A DNA stretch of 64,000 nucleotides from Alsobacter sp045348435 (GCF_045348435.1 NZ_CP157484.1:1922001-1986000); one strand, 5' to 3'; positions 24,909 through 34,461 are shown, counted from the stretch's first letter. Notes: a model not told the origin generated them from the letters alone. Numbers and translations are program-made.

Positions 24909-25676
24909 TCAAAGAACGGAGATCATGCCGCCGTCGACATAGATGATCTGCCCGTTGACGTAGTCGGACGCCGGCGAGGCGAGGAAGACGGCCGCGCCGA
25001 TCAGTTCCTCCGGCTTGCCCCAGCGGCCGGCGGGCGTGCGCTTCTTCACCCAGGCGTCGAACTCGGGATTGTCAATCAGGGCCTGGTTCATGTCGGTGAT
25101 CATGTAGCCGGGCCCGATGGCGTTGGCCTGCAGGCCGTGGGCCGCCCACTCGGCCGCCATGGCGCGCGTCAGCATCTTCACGCCGCCCTTGGCCACCGTG
25201 TAGGGCGCGACCGTCGCGCGGGCGAGCTCGCTGGTGAGCGAGCCGATATTGATGATCTTGCCGCAGCCGCGCGGGATCATCCGCTTGGCCGCCTCACGGC
25301 CGATCACGAAGGCGCTGGTCAGGTTGGTGTCGATCACCCGCCGCCAGTCCTCCGTGGCGAGATCGACCATCGGCTTGCGGAACTGGATGCCGGCGTTGTT
25401 GACCAGGATGTCGATCTCGATCCCGCGGGCGTCGAAGTCCTTGAACGCGGCCATGATGCCGTTTTCCGAGGTCACGTCGAACGCCGCCGCGTCCGCCTGG
25501 TAGCCGGCCTTCACGAGCGCTGCCGCGGCCTGGCGCGTGCGCTCCGGATCGACGCCGTTGATGATGACCGAGGCGCCGGCCGCCGCGAGCCCTTCGGCGA
25601 TGGCCCGGCCGAGGCCGCGCGACGAACCTGTCACCAGGGCGGTGCGCCCCGTCAGGCTGAACAAGGCGGGTCCCAT
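24909..25676 (-). CDS. SDR, gluconate 5-dehydrogenase-like
   Basis: A 255-residue SDR whose layout matches gluconate 5-dehydrogenase (Ga5DH/IdnO): FSLTGRTALVTGSSRGLGRAIA, NNAGIQFRKPM, catalytic IGSLTSELARATVAPYTVAK with Ser-Tyr-Lys present, and GPGYMITDMNQAL. It likely interconverts a sugar acid and a keto sugar acid with NAD(P)H. It lies between the dehydratase and the D-2-hydroxyacid dehydrogenase, 11 bases from the former. Confidence 0.82.
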   Translation of the reverse strand: MGPALFSLTGRTALVTGSSRGLGRAIAEGLAAAGASVIINGVDPERTRQAAAALVKAGYQADAAAFDVTSENGIMAAFKDFDARGIEIDILVNNAGIQFRKPMVDLATEDWRRVIDTNLTSAFVIGREAAKRMIPRGCGKIINIGSLTSELARATVAPYTVAKGGVKMLTRAMAAEWAAHGLQANAIGPGYMITDMNQALIDNPEFDAWVKKRTPAGRWGKPEELIGAAVFLASPASDYVNGQIIYVDGGMISVL

Positions 25677-25687
25677 GTCCGTCCTCC

Positions 25688-26887
25688 CTACAGGCTGCTG
25701 CGGCGAACGGTGAGGTCCGTCCGCTCGAACACGGCGGGCAGGAGTTCGACGCCCAGGCCCGGCCCTTCCATGGGATAGACATAGCCGTCCTTGATCACCG
25801 GCATGGTGGTGACGAGCTCGTTGTACCAGCCCGTGTAGAAGGCGCGCACGCTCTCCTGGATCAGCGTGTTGGGCTGGCTGAAGGAGGCGTGGATGGCGGC
25901 GATGAAGCCCACCGGGCCGATGCAGTCATGCGGCGCGAAGGGCCGGTGATAGGTCTCCGCCATGGCGGCGATCTTGCGGCCCTCCGTGAGGCCCCCTGTC
26001 CAGCACAGGTCGGCCATCACCACGTGCGCGGCGCCGCGGTCGAGATACTCCTTGTAGGCGTAGCGCGTGCCGAGCGTCTCGCTGGCGCAGACCCACACGT
26101 TGGTGGACGCCGCGTATTCGGCCAGCGCCTGCGGCGAGTTCATCCGGATCGGGTCTTCGTACCAGGTCGGCTTGTAGGGCTCGAGCGCCCGGGCGATCTG
26201 CATGGCGGCCGGCAGGTTCCACAGCGAATGGAACTCGACCATGATCTCCATGCGGTCGCCCACGGCCTTGCGGATCTTTTCGAAGGGCTCGATCGCCTTC
26301 TTCATCTGCTCGGCGGAGATGTAGAGGCCCTGGTTCTCCTGTGCGGCGGGGTCGAAGGGCCAGATCTTCATGGCCGAGATGCCGCTCTCCAGCAGGCTTT
26401 CGGCCACGCCGTCGGCGCGCGTCATGAAGCCGACGAGATCCTCATAGGGCCCCTCGTTGCCTTCGAGGTTCCAGTTGGAGACCGGCTTGATGTTGTTGGA
26501 CCGCACGTACCGATAGCCCGCGCAGGTGTTGTAGATGCGCTGCTTGTCGCGGCACAGGCCGCCCAGCATCTGGTGGACCGGCTGGCCGCAGATCTTGCCG
26601 AACACGTCCCAGAGCGCGATGTCGATCGCCGACGCGGCGCGGTGCTCGACGCCCGTGGACGACTGCGCCATCGGCAGGTTGAGCATCTCCCGGTGGATCG
26701 CCTCGATGTGCAGCGGGTTTCGCCCCAAAAGCCGCATCGCCAGCGTGTCGTGGATGTGCGCCTCGACGGCGCCCGCGCCGTAGAAGGTCTCGCCGAGGCC
26801 GATGACGCCCGCGTCGGTGTGGACGCGGACCCACAGCACATTGGCGAATTCGTCGGTGCGCAGCGTCTCGAGAGCGGTGATCTTCAT
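25688..26887 (-). CDS. Enolase-superfamily sugar-acid dehydratase (mandelate racemase type)
   Basis: A 399-residue protein of the mandelate racemase subgroup. The N-terminal capping domain (TDAGVIGLGETFYG) is followed by the barrel with MKIWPFDP, metal ligands in IMVEFHS, WYEDPI and CASETL, and catalytic His in FAPHDCIGPVG. Such enzymes remove water from aldonic or uronic acids to give 2-keto-3-deoxy acids. The exact acid cannot be told from sequence. It overlaps no gene, is 4 bases from the permease gene, and is followed by two dehydrogenases. Confidence 0.85.
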   Translation of the reverse strand: MKITALETLRTDEFANVLWVRVHTDAGVIGLGETFYGAGAVEAHIHDTLAMRLLGRNPLHIEAIHREMLNLPMAQSSTGVEHRAASAIDIALWDVFGKICGQPVHQMLGGLCRDKQRIYNTCAGYRYVRSNNIKPVSNWNLEGNEGPYEDLVGFMTRADGVAESLLESGISAMKIWPFDPAAQENQGLYISAEQMKKAIEPFEKIRKAVGDRMEIMVEFHSLWNLPAAMQIARALEPYKPTWYEDPIRMNSPQALAEYAASTNVWVCASETLGTRYAYKEYLDRGAAHVVMADLCWTGGLTEGRKIAAMAETYHRPFAPHDCIGPVGFIAAIHASFSQPNTLIQESVRAFYTGWYNELVTTMPVIKDGYVYPMEGPGLGVELLPAVFERTDLTVRRSSL

Positions 26888-26891
26888 CGGA

Positions 26892-27716
26892 CTAGCCTTT
26901 CACGCCGCCGGCGGTCATCCCGCTCACGACGTATTTCTGGACGAACAGGTAGAAGATGATGGCCGGCGCGGTGTAGATCACCGCGATGGACATGACCGTG
27001 TGGATCGGGGTCGAGAGTTCGCCCACGAAGCCGGCCAGGCCGACCGAGGCGGTGCGCAGGCTCTCGCTCGACACCAGCGTCTGGGCGAAGACGTACTCGT
27101 TCCAGCCATGGAAAAAGGCGATCACGGACGCGGCCGCCAGCGTCGGGGCGATCAGCGGCAGCACGATGCGCCACACCACGCCCGCCTGGCTGCAGCCGTC
27201 GATCCGGGCGGCCTCCTCGATCTCCTCCGGCACGCCGTCGATGGCGCCCTTCAGGATCCACACCACGACCGGCACCGTGAAGGCCGTGTTGGCCAGGATC
27301 AGCGCCGTCAGCGTGTTCAGGACGCCGACCTGCCCGAACAGCGCATAGAGCGGCACCACCAGCATGGCCTCCGGCAGCATCTGCGTCGCAAAGAGCGACA
27401 ACCCCATCAGACCCTTGCCGGCGAAGCGGAAGCGCGACAGCGCGTAGGCCGGGAAGAGGGCGATCGCCAGCGACAGCACCGTCGTGCCGGACGCCACGAT
27501 CAGTGAGTTCAGCAGCCAGGTCGCGACCGGGATGGTCCTGAACGAGTCCCGATAGACGCCCGCCTCGCTCCAGGTGGGCAGCAGGCGCGGCGACGAGGCG
27601 AACAGCTCGGACGACGGCGTCAGCGAGGTCACGAACATCCAGTAGAACGGGAACCCCGCCAGCGCCAAAAGGAACAGGACGGCCGTCAGTCGAACGGGAA
27701 GCGGCAAGGAGGGCAT
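26892..27716 (-). CDS. Carbohydrate ABC transporter permease (MalG-like)
   Basis: A 274-residue six-helix permease with PFYWMFVTSLTPSSELF near the start and the EAA loop EIEEAARIDGCSQAGVVWRIVLPLIAPTLA (family position about 170-200). The ending KYVVSGMTAGGVKG is typical of MalG-type subunits. It pairs with the next permease, four bases upstream. No ATPase gene accompanies it. Confidence 0.88.
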   Translation of the reverse strand: MPSLPLPVRLTAVLFLLALAGFPFYWMFVTSLTPSSELFASSPRLLPTWSEAGVYRDSFRTIPVATWLLNSLIVASGTTVLSLAIALFPAYALSRFRFAGKGLMGLSLFATQMLPEAMLVVPLYALFGQVGVLNTLTALILANTAFTVPVVVWILKGAIDGVPEEIEEAARIDGCSQAGVVWRIVLPLIAPTLAAASVIAFFHGWNEYVFAQTLVSSESLRTASVGLAGFVGELSTPIHTVMSIAVIYTAPAIIFYLFVQKYVVSGMTAGGVKG

Positions 27717-27720
27717 GGCG

Positions 27721-28626
27721 TCACCTGGCCTGAAGTTCGTAGCGGCGGCTCAGCCGGTGGTGGACCATCGTGATCACGAAGGCGATGGACAGGCCCACCA
27801 TCCCGACCGATGCGCCGGCGCCGAGGTCCCGGTAGACGAAGGCGCGCCGGTAGAGGTCGATCACGAGCGTGTTGGTGGAGCCGATGGGGCCGCCCTGCGT
27901 CATCAGCCAGATCAGGTCGAAGCGGCGCAGCGACCAGATCGTGATGAACAGCGCCAGGATCATGACGGTGGGCCGGATCGTCGGCCAGACGACCGCGACG
28001 AAGATGTCCCACGCGCCCGCGCCGTCGAGCGCCGCCGACTCGCGCAGCTCCTTGGGCACGCCCTGCAGGGCGGCCAGGATGACCACCGACGCGAAGGGAA
28101 AGATCTGCCAGATCGTGGCGATCAGGATGGCGGCCAGCGCGTGCTGCGGCGTGTCCAGCCAGTTCTCGAACGCCTCGAGGCCCAGCAGCCGCTGCGCGTG
28201 ATTGAACACGCCATATTGGGCGTTGTAGATCCAGGTGAAGATCAGCGCGACCGCCACGGGCGGCGCCGCCCAGGGCAGGGTGACCAGAACCCGGGCCACG
28301 GCCCGCCCGGCGAACGGCGCGTCCAGCAGAAGCGCGGCGCCCAGCCCGATGCCGATCGCGAGCGCCACGCAGGCGATCGTGTACACCGCCGTGATCCAGA
28401 GCGAGTGCAGGAAGTCGGTGTTGCCGAACAGCTCGCGATAGTTCTCCAGGCCAACCCATTTGTGGATGGCGGGCGTCAGCAGCGAGGTCGACGTGAAGCT
28501 CAGATAGAGTTCGTTGAGCAGCGGGATGAAGTCGAAGACCAGCAGGTACAGCACCACGGGCGCCATGAACGCGTAGGGCGTCCAGCGGAAGGCGAGGGGA
28601 TTGTCGATGGGGGCGCCGGGGGTCAT
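27721..28626 (-). CDS. Sugar ABC transporter permease (MalF/UgpA-like)
   Basis: A 301-residue permease with YAFMAPVVLYLLVFDFIPLL, VGLENYRELF, and the EAA loop ELRESAALDGAGAWDIFVAVVWP. It forms the sugar channel with the MalG-like protein encoded downstream. The binding-protein gene lies upstream past a 10-bp hairpin. Confidence 0.88.
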   Translation of the reverse strand: MTPGAPIDNPLAFRWTPYAFMAPVVLYLLVFDFIPLLNELYLSFTSTSLLTPAIHKWVGLENYRELFGNTDFLHSLWITAVYTIACVALAIGIGLGAALLLDAPFAGRAVARVLVTLPWAAPPVAVALIFTWIYNAQYGVFNHAQRLLGLEAFENWLDTPQHALAAILIATIWQIFPFASVVILAALQGVPKELRESAALDGAGAWDIFVAVVWPTIRPTVMILALFITIWSLRRFDLIWLMTQGGPIGSTNTLVIDLYRRAFVYRDLGAGASVGMVGLSIAFVITMVHHRLSRRYELQAR

Positions 28627-28644
28627 GGCGGTCTCCTGGGCTGG

Positions 28645-28674
28645 CCTGCGTCCGCCGGAGGGGACGGACGCAGG
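28645..28674. terminator. Intercistronic hairpin after the sugar-binding protein gene
   Basis: CCTGCGTCCG (28645-28654) pairs perfectly with CGGACGCAGG (28665-28674), loop 10 bases, between the binding-protein stop and the permease start. Confidence 0.5.
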
Positions 28675-28691
28675 CGTCGAGGCGCCGGGCG

Positions 28692-29930
28692 TTATTTCTT
28701 CATCCGGGCGACGGCGAGGTCCTGGGCCTCGTCCATCGCCTTCTTGGGATCCATGCCGCCCTGCAGCACCTTGAGCACCTGCTCGATGATGATCTGCTGC
28801 AGCTCGGGCGTGCGCACTTCGAAGCCGCCGACCAGTTGCGGCACGGCGTTCTCGGTCTGGTCGTCATAGACCTTGAGCCAGGGCTTCTTGGCGAGATCCT
28901 CGGGCGAGCGCGGAACGACGGTCGCGACGCTCGACGCGCCCAGGATGTCCTGCAGGTCTTTCTGGTTTTCCGGCTGAAGCGCCCACTTCACGAAGGTGAA
29001 GGCGGCGTCCTTGTTTTTGGTGTTGGCGTTGACCGTGAGCGGCGCGAGGATCAGGCCCTGGGCGCGCGTCGGGAAGGGCGAGGGCGCGGCCTGGAAGGCG
29101 AGGTTCGGCGCCTGCTGGTTGAAGATGCCGGCCACGCCGCCATTGTCGATCTCGATCGCGACCTTGTTCTCCCAGAACATGCGCCGGTAGGTCGCCGCGT
29201 CCGCGCCCTTCGGGATCGCGCCGCTGTCGTACATCTTCTTGTAAGCGGCGACGCCCTCGATGACCTTGGGGCTGTTCAGCGTCAGGTTGGTCCCGTCGCT
29301 CCAGCGACCGCCGAAGCCGAACACGTAGTTGCACAGGTCCTGCCAGAAGCCGTTGCGCTCCGCCATGGTCGCCCGGTAGGCGTATCCGTAGTTGCCGTTC
29401 CCGGTCGCCGCCTTGGCGGCGGTCAGCAACTCGTCGAAGGTGGTCGGGACCTTCCCGTCCTTCAGCAAAGCCGGGTTATACATCATCACGTAGTTCGAGA
29501 TCTCGAACGCCACCCCATACCGCTTGCCGTTGACTTTCAGATAGTCGTTGGGCGCGCTGAGCTTGAAATCCGAATCCTTGATGAAGTCGTCGAACGCCAG
29601 GATGCGGCCGGCCGGCACCGCCGCGTAGAAATCGATCGTGTCGAAGCGGATGAGGTCCGGGCCGCCCCCGCCGCCCATCTGGGTGAACATGGTGTTCGCG
29701 AAGGTCGCGAAGGGCATGCCGAGCGTCTGGACCTCGATCTTCTTCTGGGACTTGTTGAACTTTTCGACCCAGGCGCGCAGGCGATCGCCACGTCCGGCTT
29801 CCGAGAAGGTGACGCCGGCGAAGGACAGCGTCGTCTTGTCCTGAGCCTGCAGGGGCTGCATCAGGCTCGGCGCGACGGTGAGGGCTAGGGCAGCGCCCGC
29901 AAGGGCAAGCCGACGAGACACCCGCAGCAT
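28692..29930 (-). CDS. Extracellular sugar-binding protein (SBP family 1)
   Basis: A 412-residue periplasmic receptor: signal peptide VSRRLALAGAALALTVAPSL...LQAQ, then TTLSFAGVTFSEAGRGDRL, DLIRFDTIDFYAAVPAGRIL, YGVAFEISNYVMMYNP and FTFVKWALQPENQ. It is the first gene of the sugar-acid operon and delivers its ligand to the two permeases. ATG 29930 follows GGAGG by 7 bases; TTG 29936 is less likely. The GntR gene is divergent. Confidence 0.87.
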   Translation of the reverse strand: MLRVSRRLALAGAALALTVAPSLMQPLQAQDKTTLSFAGVTFSEAGRGDRLRAWVEKFNKSQKKIEVQTLGMPFATFANTMFTQMGGGGGPDLIRFDTIDFYAAVPAGRILAFDDFIKDSDFKLSAPNDYLKVNGKRYGVAFEISNYVMMYNPALLKDGKVPTTFDELLTAAKAATGNGNYGYAYRATMAERNGFWQDLCNYVFGFGGRWSDGTNLTLNSPKVIEGVAAYKKMYDSGAIPKGADAATYRRMFWENKVAIEIDNGGVAGIFNQQAPNLAFQAAPSPFPTRAQGLILAPLTVNANTKNKDAAFTFVKWALQPENQKDLQDILGASSVATVVPRSPEDLAKKPWLKVYDDQTENAVPQLVGGFEVRTPELQQIIIEQVLKVLQGGMDPKKAMDEAQDLAVARMKK

Positions 29931-29984
29931 GGTCAATCCTCCCGATTCAAGGGCGCGCTTTGGACGTGCACGCTCAGCCTGTTT

Positions 29985-30006
29985 GTGACATATTGTGAAA
30001 TATCAC
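29985..30006. promoter_or_regulatory. Operator candidate for the divergent GntR regulator
   Basis: GTGACATATT and AATATCAC form an imperfect inverted repeat (29985-30006) in the AT-rich gap between the sugar-acid operon and the GntR gene. TGTGA/TCAC half-sites fit GntR-type sites. Confidence 0.4.
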
Positions 30007-30019
30007 TCCTTCGCGTGCT

Positions 30020-30838
30020 ATGCAAGCAGGCGTGAACCGCCGGAGATGTGTGGTGTCAGCTCATAAACACGCGATCGCCGCCGAGGCTCCCACCGTCGCC
30101 GGCCCGTCCTCGCCGCCGGCGCCCGGCATGGTCGCCCGAGGCGGAGAAAGCCTCTCCGAGATCGCCTATGATCGGATCGAGGATCTGATCGTTCACCGGG
30201 TCTTTGCGCCGGGCGCCAGCACGACGACCAAGGATCTGCAGGACGCCGTCAATGTCGGCCGGACGCCCGTGCATCAGGCCGTGCGCCGCCTCGCGGCCGA
30301 GACCCTGATCCAGATCCGTCCGCGCGACGGGCTGATGGTCAGCCCCATCAGTCTGGAGCGCGACCGAAGACTGCTGCAGCTGCGTCGCGACATGGACCGC
30401 TTCGTGATTCGCTCCGCGTCACGCAACGCGACGGGCAACATCCGCAGCCAGCTTCTCCACCTCACCCAGCAACTGAAGTCCCGCCGGGACCTCATGTCCC
30501 TGGCGGAGTTCAACACCTATGACCGGCAACTCGACCGGGCTCTGATGGACGCGACGGGCGAACCCTTCCTCGATCGAACGCTCCGGCCCCTTCACACGGT
30601 CTTTCGCCGGATCGGGGGACTTTATCTGTCGCAGATCGGCGGACCGGAAGGCCTCCTGGAAACGATCGATCATCACCTGGAGCTGCTGGAGGCCGTTCTG
30701 CACGCCGGGGTCGACGACGCCATTCTGGCCTCCGATCGCCTCATCGAATATGCCGACGGCATGTTCGTCGGGCTTGAGGCGCGGATCGACCCGGCGCTGC
30801 TGGACGTGCGCCTCTCCGATTATGGCCAGCATCGGTGA
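30020..30838 (+). CDS. GntR family transcriptional regulator
   Basis: A 272-residue regulator with a 45-residue low-complexity N-terminus (Ala/Pro-rich), then a winged helix (SLSEIAYDRIEDLIVHRVFAPGA, TTKDLQDAVNVGRTPVHQAVRRLAAETLI) and an FCD-type helical domain (LQLRRDMDRFVIRSA to DHHLELLEAVLHAG). ATG 34462-type long tails are absent. A start at ATG 30128 would remove most of the tail. It is divergent from the sugar-acid import and catabolism operon, its likely target. Confidence 0.8.
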   Translation: MQAGVNRRRCVVSAHKHAIAAEAPTVAGPSSPPAPGMVARGGESLSEIAYDRIEDLIVHRVFAPGASTTTKDLQDAVNVGRTPVHQAVRRLAAETLIQIRPRDGLMVSPISLERDRRLLQLRRDMDRFVIRSASRNATGNIRSQLLHLTQQLKSRRDLMSLAEFNTYDRQLDRALMDATGEPFLDRTLRPLHTVFRRIGGLYLSQIGGPEGLLETIDHHLELLEAVLHAGVDDAILASDRLIEYADGMFVGLEARIDPALLDVRLSDYGQHR

Positions 30839-30892
30839 TCGCCTGAGCCAGGCGCCGGGCGAGGCTCGAATCCTGCCGCCCTCGCGACGCCG

Positions 30893-33184
30893 TCATGTTC
30901 GGTCGCTCGCTTTGACGCGCACCGGAACGGACTTGTAGGCCGGCGTCTTCGATTTCGCGTCGTGCAGCCAGAGCGGCACGAGCGGGTTGAGTTCAGGATA
31001 GTAGCCCGCCACGCAGCCTACGGGCAGGTCGAAGGGAACGACTTCCAGGCCAGCAACCTTGCGCGTAGCGCCGTCGTCGGCGTCGCCATGCACGTCGACG
31101 CGCTGGCCGGGCCGCAAGCCATGCCGCTCGATCTCCGCCGGCGGCATCAGGAGCACGTCGCGGCGACCCTCGACGCCGCGCAGCCGGTCGCTCAGGCCGT
31201 AGATGGTCGTGTTGAACTGGTCGTTGCTCCGCAGGGTGATGAGCCTCAGGCGGCCGGGCTCGTCCGGATAGCCGACGGCCGACAGGGTGGCGGGCGCGGT
31301 GAAATGGGCCTTGCCGTCGTCCGTCTTCCAGACCCCCTCATGCGCCGCGTTGCCGCGGTAGAAGCCGCCGGGCGTGAAAAGCCGCTTGTTGAAGTCCCGG
31401 AACTGGTCGGGATAGGTGTGCTCGATGGCGTCCCGGATGGCGCCATAGTCCGAGACCCAGGCGCTCCAGTCCACCTTCGGATTCGGTGGAAGCGTCGCCT
31501 GCGCCATGCCCGCCACGATGGCGATCTCCGACAGCAGGCTCTCGCTCGCCGGAGCGTGGGTGGCGCGCGAGCCGTGGATGCGACTGAGGCTGTCCTCGAT
31601 GGCGACCACCTGGGGGCCGCCTGTCTGGACATCCTTTTCCGCTCGCCCGAGGCAGGGCAGCAGCCAGGCCTGCTCGCCGCACAGGAGATGGCTGCGGTTG
31701 AGCTTCGTCGCGACCTGGACGCTCAGCTTCAGGCGCGTCCACGCCGCCTCGATGGCCGGACTGTCCGGCACGGCGCGCAGGAAGTTGCCGCCGAGGCCGA
31801 TGAAGGCCTGGACCTCGCCGGCCAGCAGGCCCTCGCACGCCTCGACCGTGTTCATGCCCTTTTGGCGCGGCGGGTTAAAGCCGAACTGGTCGGCCAGGCG
31901 GTCCAGCGGCACGAGTTCCGGCTTCTCGCTGATCCCGACGGTGCGCTGGCCCTGCACGTTGGAGTGCCCGCGCACGGGAGAGATCCCGGCGCCTCGCCGG
32001 CCGAGATTGCCTTTCAACAGGAGCAGCGACACATAGGCGGCAATGTTGTCGAAGCCTCGCGCGTGCTGCGTCAGGCCCATGCCGTAGATGCCGATGACGC
32101 GATCCGCCGCGATGTAGACCTCCGCCGCCGCCTGAAGCGCCGCCCGCGTCTGGCCCGCTTCGCGTTCGATCTCCTCCCAGGTCGTGGCCCGCACGACGTC
32201 CGCGAAGGCCTGGAACCCGCTCGTGTTGCGGGCGATGAAGTCCCGGTCGAGCACTTCGCCGCCGCTTCGCTCGTCCTCGTCGAGCACGTGCTTGGCCAGG
32301 CCCGTGAGGGCGGCGATGTCTCCGCCGGGCCTGACCTGGTGGTACTGCGTCGAGATCGGCGTCGCCGAGCCCGTCAGCATCTCGAGAGGATTCTGCGGGT
32401 TGACGAAGCTCTCCAGGCCTTTCTCGCGCACGGGATTGAACGTCACGATCTTGACCCCGCGCCGCACGCACTCCTCCAGCGTGTGCAGGAAGCGGGGGCT
32501 GTTGGACCCGGTGTTCTGGCCGAAGAAGAAAATCGCGTCGCAGTGGTCGAAGTCCTCCAGCGTCACGGTTCCGACCGGCACGCCGATTAGCTCCTTCAGC
32601 GCCACCGAGGTGGTCTCGTGGCACATGTTGGAGCTGTCGGGCAGGTTGTTGTGGCCATAGAGCCGCGCGAATAGCGCATACAGATACGCCGTCTCCAGGC
32701 TGGCCCGCCCGGAGGCGTAGAACACGGCCGAGCGCGGTTCGATGGACCGCAGCGCGGCGCCGACGCCGGTAAAGGCCTCGTCCCACGAGCAAGGGACATA
32801 GCGGTCCGTGTCCCGATCGTAGCGCATCGGGTGCGTCAGCCGGCCCTGCTGCTCCAGGTCGTAGTCGCTCCAGCCCCGCAAGTCGGACAGCGTGTGCTGG
32901 GTGAAGAAGTCCGGCGCGCATCGCCGGCTCGTCAGCTCCCACAAGGTGGCCTTGGCGCCGTTTTCGCAAAACTCGAAGGGCCGCGGGTGCGCCGGCTTCG
33001 TCCAGGCGCAGGATACGCACATGAACCCGCCTGGCTTGTTCTGCCTCATGAGCGTCCGGGCGACCGCGGGCGAATCCAGTTCCTTCAGGAGCACGGACGA
33101 TATTCCGCGCACGGATCCCCAGCCTCCAGCCGGACCGTCGTAGCCGACCGTGTCGTCCGGGCCTTCCGTCTCGTCATGCGCCAT
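30893..33184 (-). CDS. FdhF/YdeP family molybdopterin oxidoreductase
   Basis: A 763-residue molybdenum enzyme of the formate-dehydrogenase-like YdeP type. The N-terminus holds CVSC and FEFCENGAKATLWE (Cys56, Cys59, Cys73), a reduced iron-sulfur pattern. SNMCHETTSVALKELIG places a Cys188-His at the usual molybdenum ligand site. FFGQNTGSNSPRFLHTLEE and GMGLTQHARGFDN are pterin-binding segments, and a molybdopterin-dinucleotide domain ends the protein. Some relatives lack formate activity, so the substrate is open. ATG 33184 follows GGGAGG. It is divergent from a diheme cytochrome gene, a plausible electron partner in principle, although this protein has no export signal. Confidence 0.85.
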   Translation of the reverse strand: MAHDETEGPDDTVGYDGPAGGWGSVRGISSVLLKELDSPAVARTLMRQNKPGGFMCVSCAWTKPAHPRPFEFCENGAKATLWELTSRRCAPDFFTQHTLSDLRGWSDYDLEQQGRLTHPMRYDRDTDRYVPCSWDEAFTGVGAALRSIEPRSAVFYASGRASLETAYLYALFARLYGHNNLPDSSNMCHETTSVALKELIGVPVGTVTLEDFDHCDAIFFFGQNTGSNSPRFLHTLEECVRRGVKIVTFNPVREKGLESFVNPQNPLEMLTGSATPISTQYHQVRPGGDIAALTGLAKHVLDEDERSGGEVLDRDFIARNTSGFQAFADVVRATTWEEIEREAGQTRAALQAAAEVYIAADRVIGIYGMGLTQHARGFDNIAAYVSLLLLKGNLGRRGAGISPVRGHSNVQGQRTVGISEKPELVPLDRLADQFGFNPPRQKGMNTVEACEGLLAGEVQAFIGLGGNFLRAVPDSPAIEAAWTRLKLSVQVATKLNRSHLLCGEQAWLLPCLGRAEKDVQTGGPQVVAIEDSLSRIHGSRATHAPASESLLSEIAIVAGMAQATLPPNPKVDWSAWVSDYGAIRDAIEHTYPDQFRDFNKRLFTPGGFYRGNAAHEGVWKTDDGKAHFTAPATLSAVGYPDEPGRLRLITLRSNDQFNTTIYGLSDRLRGVEGRRDVLLMPPAEIERHGLRPGQRVDVHGDADDGATRKVAGLEVVPFDLPVGCVAGYYPELNPLVPLWLHDAKSKTPAYKSVPVRVKASDRT

Positions 33185-33437
33185 GACCGTCCTCCCTGCG
33201 CTCTCGCGGACGGTCAACGACGCCCCCGAACGCCGCGTTCCGCTCCCGACGCAAATGCCGCACGGGTCGCCGCGTCGAACTCTCCTGGCGCGCTCGCGTT
33301 GACGCTGAGGTTCGAAGGCGGGCGTTCGAAGAAGGGCGGAAGGGCGGTTTCATGGAGACAGGCGCCATCACGGCCCTCCCGGCCATGCCGGCAGGCCAAG
33401 CCGGCTCGTGGGATCAGGCCCGCGCTGGGCGGCGCCC

Positions 33438-34310
33438 ATGATCAGCGCCGCCAAACCGTCGTCGCGACGCACGATCCTCGTTCTCTCGTTCTGGGCTTTC
33501 GTGGCGGTCGCGTCAGGGACGGGCGGGGTCCTGGCCTATGTGTATTCCGGGATCTACGACATCTCGGCGAGCGGCCAGCACACGCCGCTCGTCTCCTGGC
33601 TGGTCAGCACGGCGCGGCGGCAATCGATCCAGAGGCACGCGGCGGGGATCGCGCCGCCGCCCGGTTATGACGACCGCGCGTCGGTCGCGCTCGGCCAGGC
33701 TCTCTTCGAGCGGGACTGCGTCACGTGTCACGGCGCTCCCGGCGTCGCGCCCGGGGCGGTCGGGCTCGGCCTGAATCCTCCGCCACCCCCTGCGGGGCGC
33801 ATGAGCCGCGCGCAGACCGCGCCCGAGATCTATTGGGCCATCACCAACGGCATCAAGATGACGGGCATGCCCGCCTGGGAGTATCGCCTCGGCGAGAGCG
33901 AGAGATGGGCGCTGACGGCTTTCCTCAAGAGCTCTGCAGCGCTGTCGCCCACCGAATACAGGCGCCTTGCGGACGGACCGCCACGGGACCTTGGCGCCGC
34001 AAGGCCGCCGAACGTCGCCTGGACACCGGACGGCGCCGTCGAGCGGGGCCGAACCGCGCTTCGCCAATATGCGTGCGCCACCTGTCACGTCATCCCGGGG
34101 ATCCGGAGCGCGGAGAGCCAGGTGGGGCCGCCGCTCGACGGGGTGGGGGAGAGGCTTTACCTCGCCGGCGTCCTCTGGAACACGCCCGACAACCTGGCCG
34201 CCTGGGTGCGCAATCCGCAGCGCATCAAGCCGGAGACGGCCATGCCGGACCTCGGCGTGAGCGAGTCCGACGCGCGAGACATGGTCGCCTACCTCCAGAC
34301 GCTGCGATGA
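33438..34310 (+). CDS. Membrane-anchored diheme cytochrome c
   Basis: A 290-residue protein: one N-terminal helix (residues 13-36), then two cytochrome c domains. Heme sites are CVTCHGAPG (Cys94, Cys97, His98) and CATCHVIPG (Cys213, Cys216, His217). Axial Met candidates are Met144 in MTGMPAWEY and the Met of TAMPDLGV. The first domain is a clear paralog of the monoheme cytochrome at 998-1543; the second domain is an addition. ATG 33438 is preferred over 33408. It probably passes electrons in the periplasm and is divergent from the YdeP-like gene. Confidence 0.85.
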   Translation: MISAAKPSSRRTILVLSFWAFVAVASGTGGVLAYVYSGIYDISASGQHTPLVSWLVSTARRQSIQRHAAGIAPPPGYDDRASVALGQALFERDCVTCHGAPGVAPGAVGLGLNPPPPPAGRMSRAQTAPEIYWAITNGIKMTGMPAWEYRLGESERWALTAFLKSSAALSPTEYRRLADGPPRDLGAARPPNVAWTPDGAVERGRTALRQYACATCHVIPGIRSAESQVGPPLDGVGERLYLAGVLWNTPDNLAAWVRNPQRIKPETAMPDLGVSESDARDMVAYLQTLR

Positions 34311-34461
34311 CGCGTGCCGTCGGTCGGCGCGGTTCAGGGCCTTGGCGAAGGCGTGAGCTTGCCAATTGCGCCGCGTGACGGCAATCTCGGCGCTCGCATG
34401 ACGTGCAGCGGATGTAGGCCGGAGCGCCCCCCGGCTACAGGACAGTGGAACATTTCAACTC

